A stretch of 64,000 bases of DNA, from contig NC_066583.1 of assembly GCF_024323335.1 (NCBI RefSeq), positions 270,959,916-271,023,915 on the forward strand, written 5' to 3'. The notes below the pieces were generated by a model. That model had not been told where the DNA came from. It searched no databases and saw only the letters and a list, made by a program, of their open reading frames with translations. The stretch's first letter is position 1. Every line of letters begins with the position of its first letter. The translations under genes and the position numbers were made by a program. The DNA is from Lathyrus oleraceus. Taxonomy: Eukaryota > Streptophyta > Magnoliopsida > Fabales > Fabaceae. Shown here in pieces: positions 9,901 through 21,191 of the stretch.

Positions 9901-12100
9901 TTACACAGGTACCTAAGTTGCTTTAAGTTCATTTGAACTTTGCTTTGCTTTGCTGTGGTTGGCATACCACTTAGGTATAATCCCTAATCTTCATGTAGTC
10001 TGGAAGACCTACTATTATTGGTAGGCACCTGTCTGAAGCCCTCCTTAAGAGGCCATGTTCTTGTTTGTTTAATTTTGTGCCAAGCAGGTAAAGTCCTCTT
10101 AGGAGGCAATTGGCAGATAAAAGGGATGTGTAATCCATCCCCTGTTATTCAGTTGTGTCATTCACTTTGCTCACACCATGTGTTAATGCATTGTGAATAA
10201 GAACCCAAGATCTTATAGAGTCAATCATTTGTGGAGAAGAGTTCCTACTTTCTGAACTCCCACACTTTCTATTGATTAAAAGCTCTCCCAGGCCAGGGAT
10301 AAGAGCTATTAGGCATAACCCTCATTTCCATTTCATCTGCTTCACCCTAACTCTCAATGTTAGGGTTAAGAGCTCAAAACACCCCATTCCAGTTGGCTGT
10401 AAAGCCTAACCTTGCTTGAGCCTAATTGATTGTGTATAGTGTGTGATAATTGACTTGTTTGTTTTGCTTGTTTGCCCACCTGTGCATAATTGTTTGCATG
10501 TGCCTCTGTGCATTGTTTTCATCTTTGAGCATTAATTGTATATCATGTCATGATCATTGTTCATTACTTTGTGATATTTTGTTTTGTCCATTGAGGAGTC
10601 AATTGTAAGCCCATTTATTGGCAGTTGTTTCCTATGACCATTGAGGAGTCAATTGTAAGCCCATTTGTTGGAATTTGTTTCCTATGATTTGGTAGGAGTC
10701 AAGTGTAAGACCATTTATTGGCAACTTGTTTCCTCTTTCTTATTGCATTTGTCTGTTTGTGTGAGGAATCAATTGTAAGTCCATTTATTGGCAGTTGTTT
10801 CCGGTGATCATTTTGTTGTGAGGAGTCAATTGTAAGTCCAGCTATTGGCAGTTGTTTCCCATGATCATTCCTGGAGACTAGTATAAGTCCATAGATTGGC
10901 ATCTGATATCCATGTTGCATTTGTTTCTTTGTGAGACTAGTATAAGTCCATAGATTGGCATCTGGTATCCATGTTGCATTTGTTATCTTTGTTTTGTGAG
11001 ACTAGTGTAAATCCATTGATTGGTATCTGGTATCCCTCTTGGTTTTGTGAGATTGGTGTAAGTCCATTGATTGGCATCCGGTATCCATTTATTTTGTTTA
11101 CCTGTTATCTGCTTGTTGCCTATTCCTAAGGAATCACTTGGATCATCTACATATGATCTCAAGAGGTGAACATCTAAGAAGTTTTACTTCCTTAACTTCC
11201 CACCCTTTTGTTTCTTTAAACCTCCATTTGCATGTTAACCCAAACCTGAAAATTATTGTGCAAACATTTCATCTGTTTTCAAATTAGAAACCTGGGCCTT
11301 AAGCCCTTGATTTTCAAAATTTCATTTTTTACTATACTTCTTTCTGAATTGAATCCTAATCATACTTTGGCCATATTTTGTGAATACTCATAATTAGTTA
11401 ATTTCACCCATTCAATTGTTTTGTGGCTTTGTCCATTTCTTGATAAATTTTCATACATTAGCCATAGGTTTCAATTATCATAGTGGTTGATGTAATTCTC
11501 ACCACATCCTTAGTGAGTTGATTGTAAGTCTTCCATACTTATTATAGGGTTAACCCCTCACTAGTATGTCGAAGCTATCCTCGCATGGTGGATTGTTGGT
11601 TCAGGTTGAGTTTTCTCTCATTGATAATGAAAGACCTTAGGGCTTTTGTTTTAAAATCAATTCACCCATGTTTTTTGGAAATCTTTTAGCCGAACTACGG
11701 CGTTTTGATCCTTACCTTTCATGGAAGGTACGTAGGCAACGGGTTCATCCGTTCAAACACAAAAACAATAAAAAAAATTTATATTCTTTTCTCACCTCTT
11801 CCCTCATGTTTGCACAATAAATATTTTCATAAACGATATCTTTTTACAACAAGTTGTGAAAAGGGTTCCCTAGGAGTACCTAGGATGCATTGGGTGCCTA
11901 ACACCTTCCCTTTGCATAATTACCCCCTTACCCAGATCTCTGATCTTTTCATTAGTTTTCTATGTGTAAAACTTCTTAGGCCTTTGTTCGCTTTTTAGCC
12001 ATTCCTTAGGATAAATAAAAGTGCGGTGGCGACTCTACCTTTTATATGCTTTGCTTTTGATTTAGTCAATAAATCATAAAGTGATGAATACACCGCTACA
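6931..12100 (+). repeat. 3' LTR of element A (5170 bp)
   Basis: It starts with TG just after the purine-rich tract and ends with CA (CACCGCTACA). A TATA-like stretch (ATATATATAC, 8051-8060) lies about 1.1 kb into the LTR and is followed by a CT-rich leader, so U3/R probably meets near 8.08 kb. The downstream part holds a minisatellite (10590-11095), the shared Ogre LTR phrase about CTAGGAGTACCTAGG near 11870, and GTGGCGACTCT close to the end (12026-12036). D is the same subfamily inverted; both contain, for example, the block around GCTCTCCCAGGCCAGGGATA. Confidence 0.85.
10590..11095 (+). repeat. LTR minisatellite of A, about nine units of 50-65 bp
   Basis: Repeated units share GAGGAGTCAATTGTAAGCCC followed by ATTTATTGGCAGTTGTTTCC. 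Units begin near 10593, 10643, 10694, 10763, 10819, 10873, 10934, 11000 and 11048. The last four are a diverged subtype containing GACTAGTATAAGTCCATAGA. A shorter inverted counterpart is present in D (about 13620-13770), so copy number varies between LTRs of the same subfamily. Confidence 0.75.
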
Positions 12101-12448
12101 CTAGTATTCATCTTCTTTTTTAATGCTTAACAAAGACTATACTTTTGTATTCCCTAGAAATGATATGCATATTCTAAAATTAGTTTTTTTACGATGTGAT
12201 GTAATGATATGTAACATCACAGGTTCAAAGGTTCGAGATATTCTGGATAATCTGTATATTATTCTCAAGGTGTAGGTTGGAAGGTTCGATGTATTCATGA
12301 ATTTCAAGGAATGTAGAGTTTTAAGTTTCATGCAAAAACTCATATCCCCCTCACTAGTAGGTTATAGTCTTGAAAAATATGGTCCCTAAAAGGCCTCCCT
12401 GATCATGGATCCAAATGAAAATACCTTGTCGTAGCAAATGCTTGCATG
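12101..12448 (-). mobile_element. Left-hand piece of older element F, interrupted by A and B
   Basis: This 348 bp lies between the end of A's LTR (12100) and the start of B (12449). Its right end GCATG (12444-12448) is repeated at 53537-53541 after B, so it was once continuous with the sequence at 53542 onward. That sequence leads into a primer binding site and an LTR, so this piece is probably 5' untranslated sequence of F. No coding sequence is seen. Confidence 0.55.
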
Positions 12449-12753
12449 TGTAGCGGGGTTTTCGTTACCTTTAGGTTTATTGATTAAACCAAAAGTCAAC
12501 ATACAATTCGAGTCGCCACCGCACTTTTATTTGTCCAAAGGAAAGGCTAAAAAGCGAACAAAAGCCAAGTAAGAAGTTTTTCAAATCAAAAACTAATAAA
12601 AAATGTCAGAGATCTGGGTAAGGGGGCTGGTTATGAAATGGGAAGGTTTTACGCACCCAAAACATCCTTAGTACTCTAAGGGAACCCTTTTTGCAAATAT
12701 GTGTCGTAGGTTGGTATTTGTGAAAAGATTTATGCAAAAGATTGGAGGGATGG
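12449..12753 (-). repeat. 3' LTR of B, first segment (LTR 3' end)
   Basis: It matches 48678-48982 with about eleven differences over 305 bp, seen by eye. It is interrupted at 12753 by element C and resumes at 30974-30979. GATGG (12749-12753) is the left target duplication of C. Near the LTR end it carries GAGTCGCCACCGCACTTTTA (minus-strand GGTGGCGACTC), the phrase shared by all LTRs in this window. Confidence 0.9.
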
Positions 12754-13149
12754 TGTCATACCCCAAAATTTGCCCGTTAACATTACAAGGCATTTTTCGA
12801 AGCACTCCAACTCATTTTTCAAGGGATTGACCTTAAAAGAACAAAGGCCTAGCTCACGAGTGGCCCAATCCAGAAAATGGCCCAAACTGGCCTGCTCGCT
12901 AGGCGAGCAACTCCTTCGCCTAGCGAACCCTTCGCTACACGCTCGCCTAGCGAAGCTTGCGAATATCAGAATTTTTGGGCTTCATTCTGAGCTCATTAGG
13001 TCACCACAATCACTATAAATACCAAGGATTTCATTCAGAAAGGGGGGACGAAAACGGAGAAAGGAGAACCCTAGCAAGCAAACCCTAACGCTCATAAACG
13101 GTAAACCCTGGAGGCAAACCCTGAAGGAACTCAGCGGCATCAAGGTTAC
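12754..13149 (+). repeat. 5' LTR of C, first segment (U3 and start of R)
   Basis: It is identical to 29022-29417 apart from two substitutions I noticed (near 12854 and 12990). It contains a cluster of GCTCGCTAGGCGAGC-type inverted repeats (12894-12954) and a TATA box, TATAAATA, starting at 13014, with transcription probably starting about 25-35 bp further on. D interrupts it after GTTAC (13145-13149). Confidence 0.92.
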
Positions 13150-16100
13150 TGTCGCATCACGCGAAAAACCGGCGGGAAAAGAAAGAACAACAGAGCCGCC
13201 ACCGTGCGTTATTTATCCCAAAAGAGGGAAAGGAAACGCTCAGAGTAAACCTGGGAAAGAACATGGTCTCGCGACCAAAGAGGATGGGTTCGGGAGTCGG
13301 TTATGCGAAGGGAAGGTATTAGCACCCCTACGCATCCGTAGTACTCTACGGGATCCACGCACACTAGAAAGGAAAATTGGTTGCTAAACACTGCTCACAC
13401 TCACACACACTGGCTGAAAGAAACGCAAGAGACTGACTGAAACTGAACTCGGCAGGATGTCGCATCCTGGGCCTACTTAGTCTATCAGGCATAGACATCA
13501 GAGTCGAAGTAGTTCGGACTGGGGAAACGACACATGCTCGCTAGGATATCGCATCCTATGCATACGTATCTTCTCGGACGAGAGAAGAATCAGAGCATTC
13601 GTAGCTCGGCTGACACGCACACAAACAAACAAAACACAGGCAAACGTGGAGCCCGACTGCCAATCACTGGACTTATGTCAGCATCCGAACCAAAACACAC
13701 ACAAAGAGGCAAACGTGGAGCCCGAATGCCAATCACTGGACTTACATTGACATCCGGACCTAAACACACACAACAGATTGATAGGGAGTCGGGGACTCAG
13801 CCTATAACTGTCAAACAAACACAAAAGAAAAGAAAAGGCACCCGGAGAGATCAGCTCAATCTCCTGCCTACATACTTCATCTGGTATGAAGATCAGGGCG
13901 ATGTAGTTCCCCTACGCAGGGATAAAGGACTAGCCTAACCAGATAACAGAGGGAGACACAACTAGGGAGACTACGACTCGAGCCTAGATGTTATCATGCA
14001 AATCATCCCTAAGTTAAGGTTTCTAGCTAACTTGCACAGGAAGCAAGCCTATCCTAAGCATGGCTCACACAGGAAGCAAGCCACATACATACTTAACTTG
14101 CACAGGAAGCAAGCCAAGCAAAACCTAACTTGCACAGGAAGCAAGTCTAAACTAATCCTAACTTGCACAGGAAGCAAGTCAAACAAACCTAACTTGCACA
14201 GGAAGCAAGTCAAAAAATCCTAACTTGCACAGGAAGCAAGTCAAACAATCCTACAAGCACAGGTAGCACACACTATACACAAACAAGTGGCTCAAACAAG
14301 GGTTAGGTTTTAGTCAAGGGGTCATATCAACCTCAACAAACAAACCTCTGGAACTGGGTGAATGTGCTCTTAACCTTGCCATTGAGGGGCTAAGGTGAAG
14401 CAGATGAAAGGTGAGTGAAGGTAAGACTTCACAGCTCTTATCCCTGGCCTGGGAGAGCTCAAGACAAGAATGTGTGGGTTCAGAAAGTGGGAACCCTTCT
14501 ACACATTTAAAACTGACTCAACTGTACAATTGTACAAGATCTTGGGTTTGTATCCGCAATGCATCAACACAGTGGTGTGAGCAAAGCAGATGACACACTG
14601 AATAGTGGGGGATAGATTGCATATCCCTACCTTCCACCAATTACCTCTTCACTTAGGAGGTCTTTGACTCTATGCAAGGACAAAATTAAACAGTCACAAA
14701 CATTGCCTCTTAAGGAGGACTTCAGACAGTTGCCTGGCCAAGTAACAGGCCAGGTCTTCCAGACTACATGAAGTAAAAGAGACATACCTCAATGCAAATT
14801 GCTTATACAAGCAAAGCAAAGCAAAAGTTCACAAGGAACTAAAAGCAACTAAAGTACCTGAAATCAGTCAAGCACAGTTAGTATACAAGTCAGAGTTAAA
14901 TCAAAATGAAGCAGACATCAACCAGTCAACACAAGCAAGTGAATGTGCAAGGCACAAGGCTTAAGGCATGTGAGCCAAGCCACCTACAAAACAAACAAGT
15001 TAGACAATGATATTCAAGCAAGCTCAATCAAATTGTAATGATCTCTTTGAAGCATTTGTAGCTTAACCTGAAAACATAAGCTCAAAAGTGAGTACCAGGA
15101 CTACTAGGGCAAGCCTAGGGTCAAAAGAGATTAAGAAAGTCAAAACAGCAAGGGGTAAGTATCCAAAATCATGTTCAAACAATTAGGAAACAAAACCAAT
15201 TGGGTTCACATTCATATCAATCATCATCATCATTTCATGAACCATTTAGGTCAAAGTATGGCAAACAGAAGCTCATAGAAGTCAACAGCAAGACTTAACT
15301 CAAAATCAATCTTAAACATTTCCAAAAATCACCAAATAAATCATGATCAATCACAACCCATAGCATGGTAAGCATGTCAAATTTCATCTCATTTGGACAA
15401 GTGGAAGGCAGTCAATGAAAATCAGAAAGTCAAAGCCATTTTGAACATGCTTAAGGAAGTCAACCAAACATGCATCAACTTGGAAAAATCATAAGTCAAG
15501 AATGGTGTATGATAAATGAATGGGACTAAAGCCATGGCAAAGATGAGGATGTCTAGTTATCTCATGTAAAATTCCATGTCCATCCAATAAAGTATGAGAA
15601 TTTCACAAATGAAATGGGAACATGTGTCACACAAAGTCAACATTTGACTAACCAGGGGAGAAAATCTCAAACAATTAGGAAATGCCACAAATAATTCCAA
15701 GAAAATTCACATGTAAACTAGACATACAAGAGTAGGCTCATGCAAAAAATCAGATCAATTGGAGGTCAAGAAGCATGGATAAAAAAATCAGCAAATTGGA
15801 CATCAATGGTGTGACACAAATTGTCACACCCTAATTCAAAAAATCATATCTCACAAACCACAAATGATAAATTCACAAACTCTACACCAAAATCACCATG
15901 AGTGTGTCTAGTTTAATCACAAAAAATTTGGGAGCCATTGGATAAAGTATCACCATTTCACAAATGTTTTGGCAAAGTGTACAAAATGTGCATACATGTC
16001 ACAAACCCTCATACAAATTAAAATCCATTGATCACAAAATTCTGGAAAAATTATGATAAAAAGTAGAGATCATGATGAACACAACACAAAAAATCCCATT

Positions 16101-18929
16101 GAATTTGGATCAAAAATGAGCAAGTTATGATTTTTGCAAGATTGGTTATAAAAATGTGAAATTAAAATGGAATAAATGAAGCAAGAATGGCATTTTTGTA
16201 ATTCCCTGATTCACTTAATTAAACACGGTCGTTTTGGCCATAAAATTGAAATGTTTCTATTGGTTGGAGGAAGAAAGGGCCATGCACGTGAAAATGAAGG
16301 AAATCTGGGGAATGCATTTTCTAGGGTTTCAAACCTTCATCCCTCTTTCAATTGAATTTTTAAAAGATGCTCAGAAATTGCAATTGGCTATACCATTGTG
16401 TTCATCAAACAACATACAACATGAATCCAACATTGGTTTTCATTAATTTGAACTACACAACAAGAAATCAATGGAAACATTTTCGAGTATCAAACTTCAT
16501 CTCATCACATCTTCATGAATACACAACCATTTTCAAAAATAAAGGCATCACTAAACTCAGCATAAAAGGACCTATCCAAAGCATGTATCAATTTGACAAA
16601 ATAGGGAGGTCGAATTCATACCAAAATTGAAGGGCAGTTGTGTTCTTGATGTTGTTTGATGTTACTGAAGTGCAACAGTTGCACCTTAGGGTCCCAAATG
16701 ATGAATGATGAAGTTGGCTTTGGCTTGTGTAGATTGAAATGGTCTCAAGCAACTTCTGCCATGGAGTGAGTTTTTGTGTAGATGATGAATGATGAAGTTG
16801 GCTTTGAGTGAGTTTTTTGTGTTTTTTCTCTTGACCAAGTGGCTGCTAGCAGTGTTTGGCAATGGTGAATGGATGGTCAAAATACAATGCAAGGCTTGGC
16901 CACTTTTTGAGTTTTTGACAGTTTTGGTAAATGCAAGTAAGATGAGTTTGAATGAATGAGTGAAATTGGTTTGTGTTTGTTGGTTAGGTTGGCTGCAGAG
17001 TTTGTTAGTGATAGGAAATGCAGTTTGGATCGTATCAAACAGGGCCAGGCTAGGTTGCTTTTGTGAGTTTGGACTGACTTGGTAAATGCAAGGATTGAGG
17101 CTTGAGAGAAATAAGAGGACAAGTGTTTGGTCTGTGGTGTTTGACAGAAAGTTTGAAATGCAAAGGAAATAGCAAGGTGAGGTTTGAGAGAGTGTGAAGA
17201 TCTTTGGTTTTTGCTCCTAGTAGTGTTTCACATGACAGGAAACAAACATAACCCCTGCTGTCTTGTGCTGCTTGTTCTTTTTGACAGCATTTGAAAAATG
17301 TCAAGGCAAAGTGAATGAGGCTTCTTGGTGTTTTGGACAGGATTCTTTGAAATGCAAAGCAAGATGATGTTTTTTAGAGAATGAATCAAAATGGTTTGTT
17401 CTTGCTATTGGTATTACTCATGACAGAAAAATGATGAAAGGTCTGCTGTCATGGTTGCTTTGTGGCCCAGGGCATGGTTGTAGCTTTGGTGCTTTTGGAT
17501 AGAAAAACAGAAATGCAAAGCAAGGATGAGTGAAGTCTTGTGTGCAGTGTATTGCTGCTGCTACTCCATGACAGAAAGTGAGGAAGCCATGCTATTGGAT
17601 GTTGCTTGAGGTAAGGCAATGCTGGTTCTTTGAGAGATTGGACAGAAAAGTAGTAATGCAAAGCAAGGTCAATGCAGTTTTTTTTTATGAGTGATCTTTT
17701 TTTCTGTGTTGCAATGTTTTTGTGGCTGCAATTAGTGTGTAGCATGACAGAAAAAATGGTGCTTAAGTCTGCTGTTGGACAGTACAAGGCATGGCATGGT
17801 TTTGGTCCTTCCTTCCCAATTTCAAGCAAGCAAGCATGGCCTTTGTTTTGCTGTTGGTTAGGCTGCTAATCAGGTTCACAATGACAGAGCATGGCCTTCT
17901 AATTTTCTGTTTTGATGAAGTACAAAGCATGGCTCAAATGCAAGTATGGATAGCATGGTGAAACTTGTACTTTTTTCAAATTCCAAGCAACTAAGTAATG
18001 GCTTCATGTACTGCATAATTTGACTTGGCAAACAAATTTTAAATGATATTTCTGAGCTATTCCAATTGGCCAAATGTTAGAAAAATGTTTATATCAAAAA
18101 GTCAAACATTGGTCAAACTTGCATTTAAATGGGATAGGTCAAAAAATGCCATTTTGATTGGTGAAGTTTTGGCTCATGAAATTTATATTTTTGGAAAGAG
18201 GGGATCAAATGTGACTTGTAGGAAAAGACCCCACCAAAATTGGCCAAACGGTTTGAGAGATATGGCCTTTTGAAGTTCAAGATTTTCTGAAATCGATTCG
18301 ATCATAACTTGCCAACCACACATGGGAATTGAGAGTTCTTGGACTTTTTGGAAATGGGAGAACAAGATCTTCAACTTTCATGTTGGGAAAAAATTCATTT
18401 GAAGCTTGTATCATGATGTAATTTTGAGGATCAAGACTTTCCATTTTTGGTAAGTTTCAGTTACAGGTCCAGTTTCCATTTTTGGAAATTTCTGATTTGG
18501 CTTCAAATTCTTCCATGATGGTGTTTGACATGATATATGAGGACTATTTGGCCATGAATGAGCTCTCACAAACCAATTTCCATCATCAAATCACTGATTA
18601 AATGGACAGTTGACCAATAGTTGACTTTTAGGGTTTTTGACTGACTGTGTATGAACTGATGACTTCTGAACATCCAATCCTTGACCAAAACACTTCAAAT
18701 GGACCCCCAAGTCATGTGAACTTGATGGACAAACCCTAGGGCCATGGCTCCTTGAGAAACACCCTTGCTTGCTTGGTTGACTGATCTCCTGATCAGTTTG
18801 ACCTAATTCCTAGATTGGCTTGCACTTGAGGCAAAAAAGGCAATGCAATGCTATGCAATGGACCATGATATGCTATGACCTAATATGAAAATGTTTGTAC
18901 AATGATAGGTGCAAATTTGAGGTGCTACA
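13150..18929 (-). mobile_element. Solo LTR D (5780 bp), minus strand, nested in C's 5' LTR
   Basis: The plus strand begins TGTCGCATCACGCG (LTR 3' end) and ends GAGGTGCTACA (LTR 5' end on the minus strand). GTTAC flanks both sides (13145-13149 and 18930-18934), and C's LTR resumes exactly there. No gag or pol sequence lies inside, and both ends belong to one LTR, so it is a solo LTR left by recombination between the two LTRs of a full element. It is the same subfamily as A's LTR. Apart from two minisatellites (about 13620-13770 and 14030-14270) I see only ordinary LTR sequence. Because it sits in the young element C, insertion and LTR recombination both happened recently. Confidence 0.92.
14030..14270 (-). 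repeat. Hairpin minisatellite inside solo LTR D
   Basis: About eight units contain ACTTGC-ACAGGAA-GCAAGT or close variants, separated by 10-20 bp of AT-rich spacer. In each unit ACTTGC and GCAAGT (or GCAAGC) are inverted complements around a 7-nt centre. The stretch happens to be open in one plus-strand frame and would give a repetitive peptide, which I treat as an artefact. Confidence 0.75.
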
Positions 18930-20490
18930 GTTACCTCTGCCCAATTCAATCCGACTTGCCAATCCAAGGTCGCAATTCAATTTACAAACAGGTTTGCATC
19001 GCTATTACCGTCTTATGTTCTTAATTTGCATATGGCATTATGATTAAGTTTATGAAAATATCTTAAGTTTGGCATGTGAATTTTAGTATGTATCTGAATA
19101 CATTAAATGATTAACCATGTAATTGCTGTAATGAAAGCCATAAGGCATAAGATTGGCTGAAATTGTACTGTTATCAAAACCGGAATCTGCAGCCGCTCGC
19201 TAGCACATCGCTAAGCGAGCATGCAGCGAGTATTCGCTAAGCCTTCGCTAGGCGAAGCAGGAGCGAACGTGACAGTAGCTGACTTTTCTGTTCTGATTTT
19301 TTTTGCCCATCTGACATGTTTTATCATAGCCATGCATTGTTTATCTGATCCTATTACTGTTGTGATTTCTTTTGTGGTGTAATTCGATTGCACCCTGATT
19401 TGGTATTCTGACGTGTTTGCTGAGTTTTGTAAAGGTTCATATAGCCCCGGAAAAGATAGCTTGGTAGGTATTCCACTTTATTTGTGGGATACCCTTGTGG
19501 AGATTCACCCTAAATCACTTAACTGATTTCAATGTATTAATTTTAATGTGGAGACCCACCCTAAATTACCTAGCTGATTTTAATGTATTGATTTCATTGT
19601 GGAGATTCATCCTAATTACCTAATTGATTGTAAAATATGGCCTTTGAATATGTGATCTTGGACCTCTCTTTGTTGCCCTACGGTATTACGGTATAACGGT
19701 CATGTCCCGCGAATGTGGGGATATACTTAGCCAAGACCCTTCGATTAAATCATCATAAAATAAATCATTGTCCATCGGATGTTGCTTGCGAATATATGAT
19801 TTTGTCCCTCGATGACCCTTCGGTGTAGCCTACGGTTAAATGATGATCGTCCCTTCGAATGCTAAGGTATCCTTACAAATGTTGCCTTCAATGACCAATC
19901 GATGACCCTACGATGACCCTTTTACATCCAAAGGGATAAGACTACTTACTTCTCAATAGTAAGGACAGTTTTACCCTCATAAGGATAGGAAATGCCCATA
20001 AAGACCTTGGGTAGGTATAACTCCTAAATGCTTGCTCACAGCTTAAACTACTTTTCACACCTCACACTTTTCAAAACCTCTATTAGAAAATCACCACTTG
20101 GCATACATTCGTACTAGAATCATTGTCAAGTTATATTTTTCTAAACAGCTTTCAAAATTAAACGAGATAAATACTTTGTATACATTCGTACAAGAATCAT
20201 TACAAAGTTAAACTCTCTTTTCAAAACATTTTTTTAGCAATTCACAAACACTTTTTTCAGACAGACATAAGTGATCAAGCAATTAAGAGCCCATGGATAA
20301 CCATGGATACAAAGGGTGCTAACACCTTCCCTTTGTATAATGTACCTCCCGAACCCAAAATCTAACTAAGGTCTTTCCTGTTCTTTTCCACCTTTCCTTA
20401 TGGGATAAAAGAAAAGTCGGTGGCGACTCTTGCTATCCGCGACATTTGCTTTCCAAAGCAAAACACACAAAGTCAGTTCACCGTATGACA
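18930..20490 (+). repeat. 5' LTR of C, second segment (R/U5)
   Basis: It continues from GTTAC (18930) to TGACA (20490) and matches 29413-30973. It contains a second CGCTAGGCGA-type cluster (19193-19266), a three-unit repeat around ATGTGGAGACCCACCCTAAA (about 19496-19630), a duplicated 20-nt-loop hairpin (20096-20131 and 20173-20208) and TGGCGACTCT (20421-20430), 60 bp before the LTR end. Confidence 0.92.
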
Positions 20491-20494
20491 GAAC

Positions 20495-20512
20495 TGGCGA
20501 CTCTGCTGGGGA
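20495..20512 (+). other. Primer binding site of C
   Basis: TGGCGACTCTGCTGGGGA begins four bases after the LTR end at 20490. It has the TGG start expected from pairing with a tRNA CCA tail. This is the typical Ogre primer site, attributed in that family to an arginine tRNA; I could not check the tRNA match here. Confidence 0.85.
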
Positions 20513-21191
20513 CTACAAAGAGAGGTCACCTTAAAAAAAATCATTTACGTTTTCGATTGTTCCTTCTTTTAAGGGTATTTTCGAGTGAAAGATCCTACAC
20601 CCGGATCTAGTGTACCTTAGGTAAGTAGCAATAGATCATCGCGACTCTCCGGCGTATACTGGAATGGTTAAAATGATGGCTACGGTTAATGTGACACTTT
20701 GGATGTCCTGATGTTCCTCATGTTTACTTGAGGAAAAATTTGGCTTCCGCGTTGTGTCATCAAAGCATTAACTAGACCTTTAGAACCCTAATTGACTCAT
20801 CCTAGCCATTAGAAAGTAGTGAGATAACTGGCTTCGGTTCCGACTGGGGTTGGTTGATACTCGATACTACACTCTTTGAGATTGGACTTTAGGGAAGCTT
20901 TGGTCAACCACTTGGTGTTGCACTGAAGTGGACCTAAAGAAAGGTCGATGATTTGAGATCCTTCTAGAACCCGGTTACTATTCTAGGACAGATTGAACCA
21001 ACCAAACTTCAGTGGGGAGGGTATTTACCTATGGAACTCATGCAAGCCTTAAAACCTAAGAATGATTGTTGTGTGACTTGTTTGTGCTTGTTACTTATTT
21101 AACATCATAACATCATAACATCATAACATCATGACATTGTACTAACCATTTCAAGGACTTAGGAATTTAGCTTTGCTCCGTTAAACAGGTT
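20513..21191 (+). other. 5' untranslated leader of C
   Basis: 679 bp between primer site and ORF1. No coding sequence is visible. A short run of ATAACATC repeats lies at about 21102-21132, just before ORF1. Confidence 0.6.

Larger units (their letters stand above)
256..12100 (+). mobile_element. Element A: 3' portion of an Ogre-type Ty3/gypsy retrotransposon
   Basis: In order: C-terminal part of pol (RNase H, second RNase H, integrase), a 4.5 kb 3' UTR, a purine-rich tract (about 6917-6928) and a 3' LTR that starts TGTAAGACCCC at 6931 and ends CCGCTACA at 12100. Its 5' LTR, ORF1, gag, protease and RT are not in the window: insertion E interrupts it at 255. CTAGT (12101-12105) would be the right-hand target duplication and cannot be matched here. 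LTR sequence similarity places A in the same subfamily as D. Confidence 0.85.

Noticed and set aside
10590..11095. Possible CRISPR-like array
   Set aside because: Units are contiguous and diverged tandem repeats without unique spacers, in a plant LTR.
13996..14223. Open frame encoding a repetitive peptide (HRKQA-type units)
   Set aside because: It is the translation of the hairpin minisatellite inside solo LTR D on the strand opposite to the LTR; no start context or homology.
16234..17869. Several 60-126 codon frames inside D
   Set aside because: All fall in the solo LTR, on both strands, without family motifs; LTR noncoding sequence.
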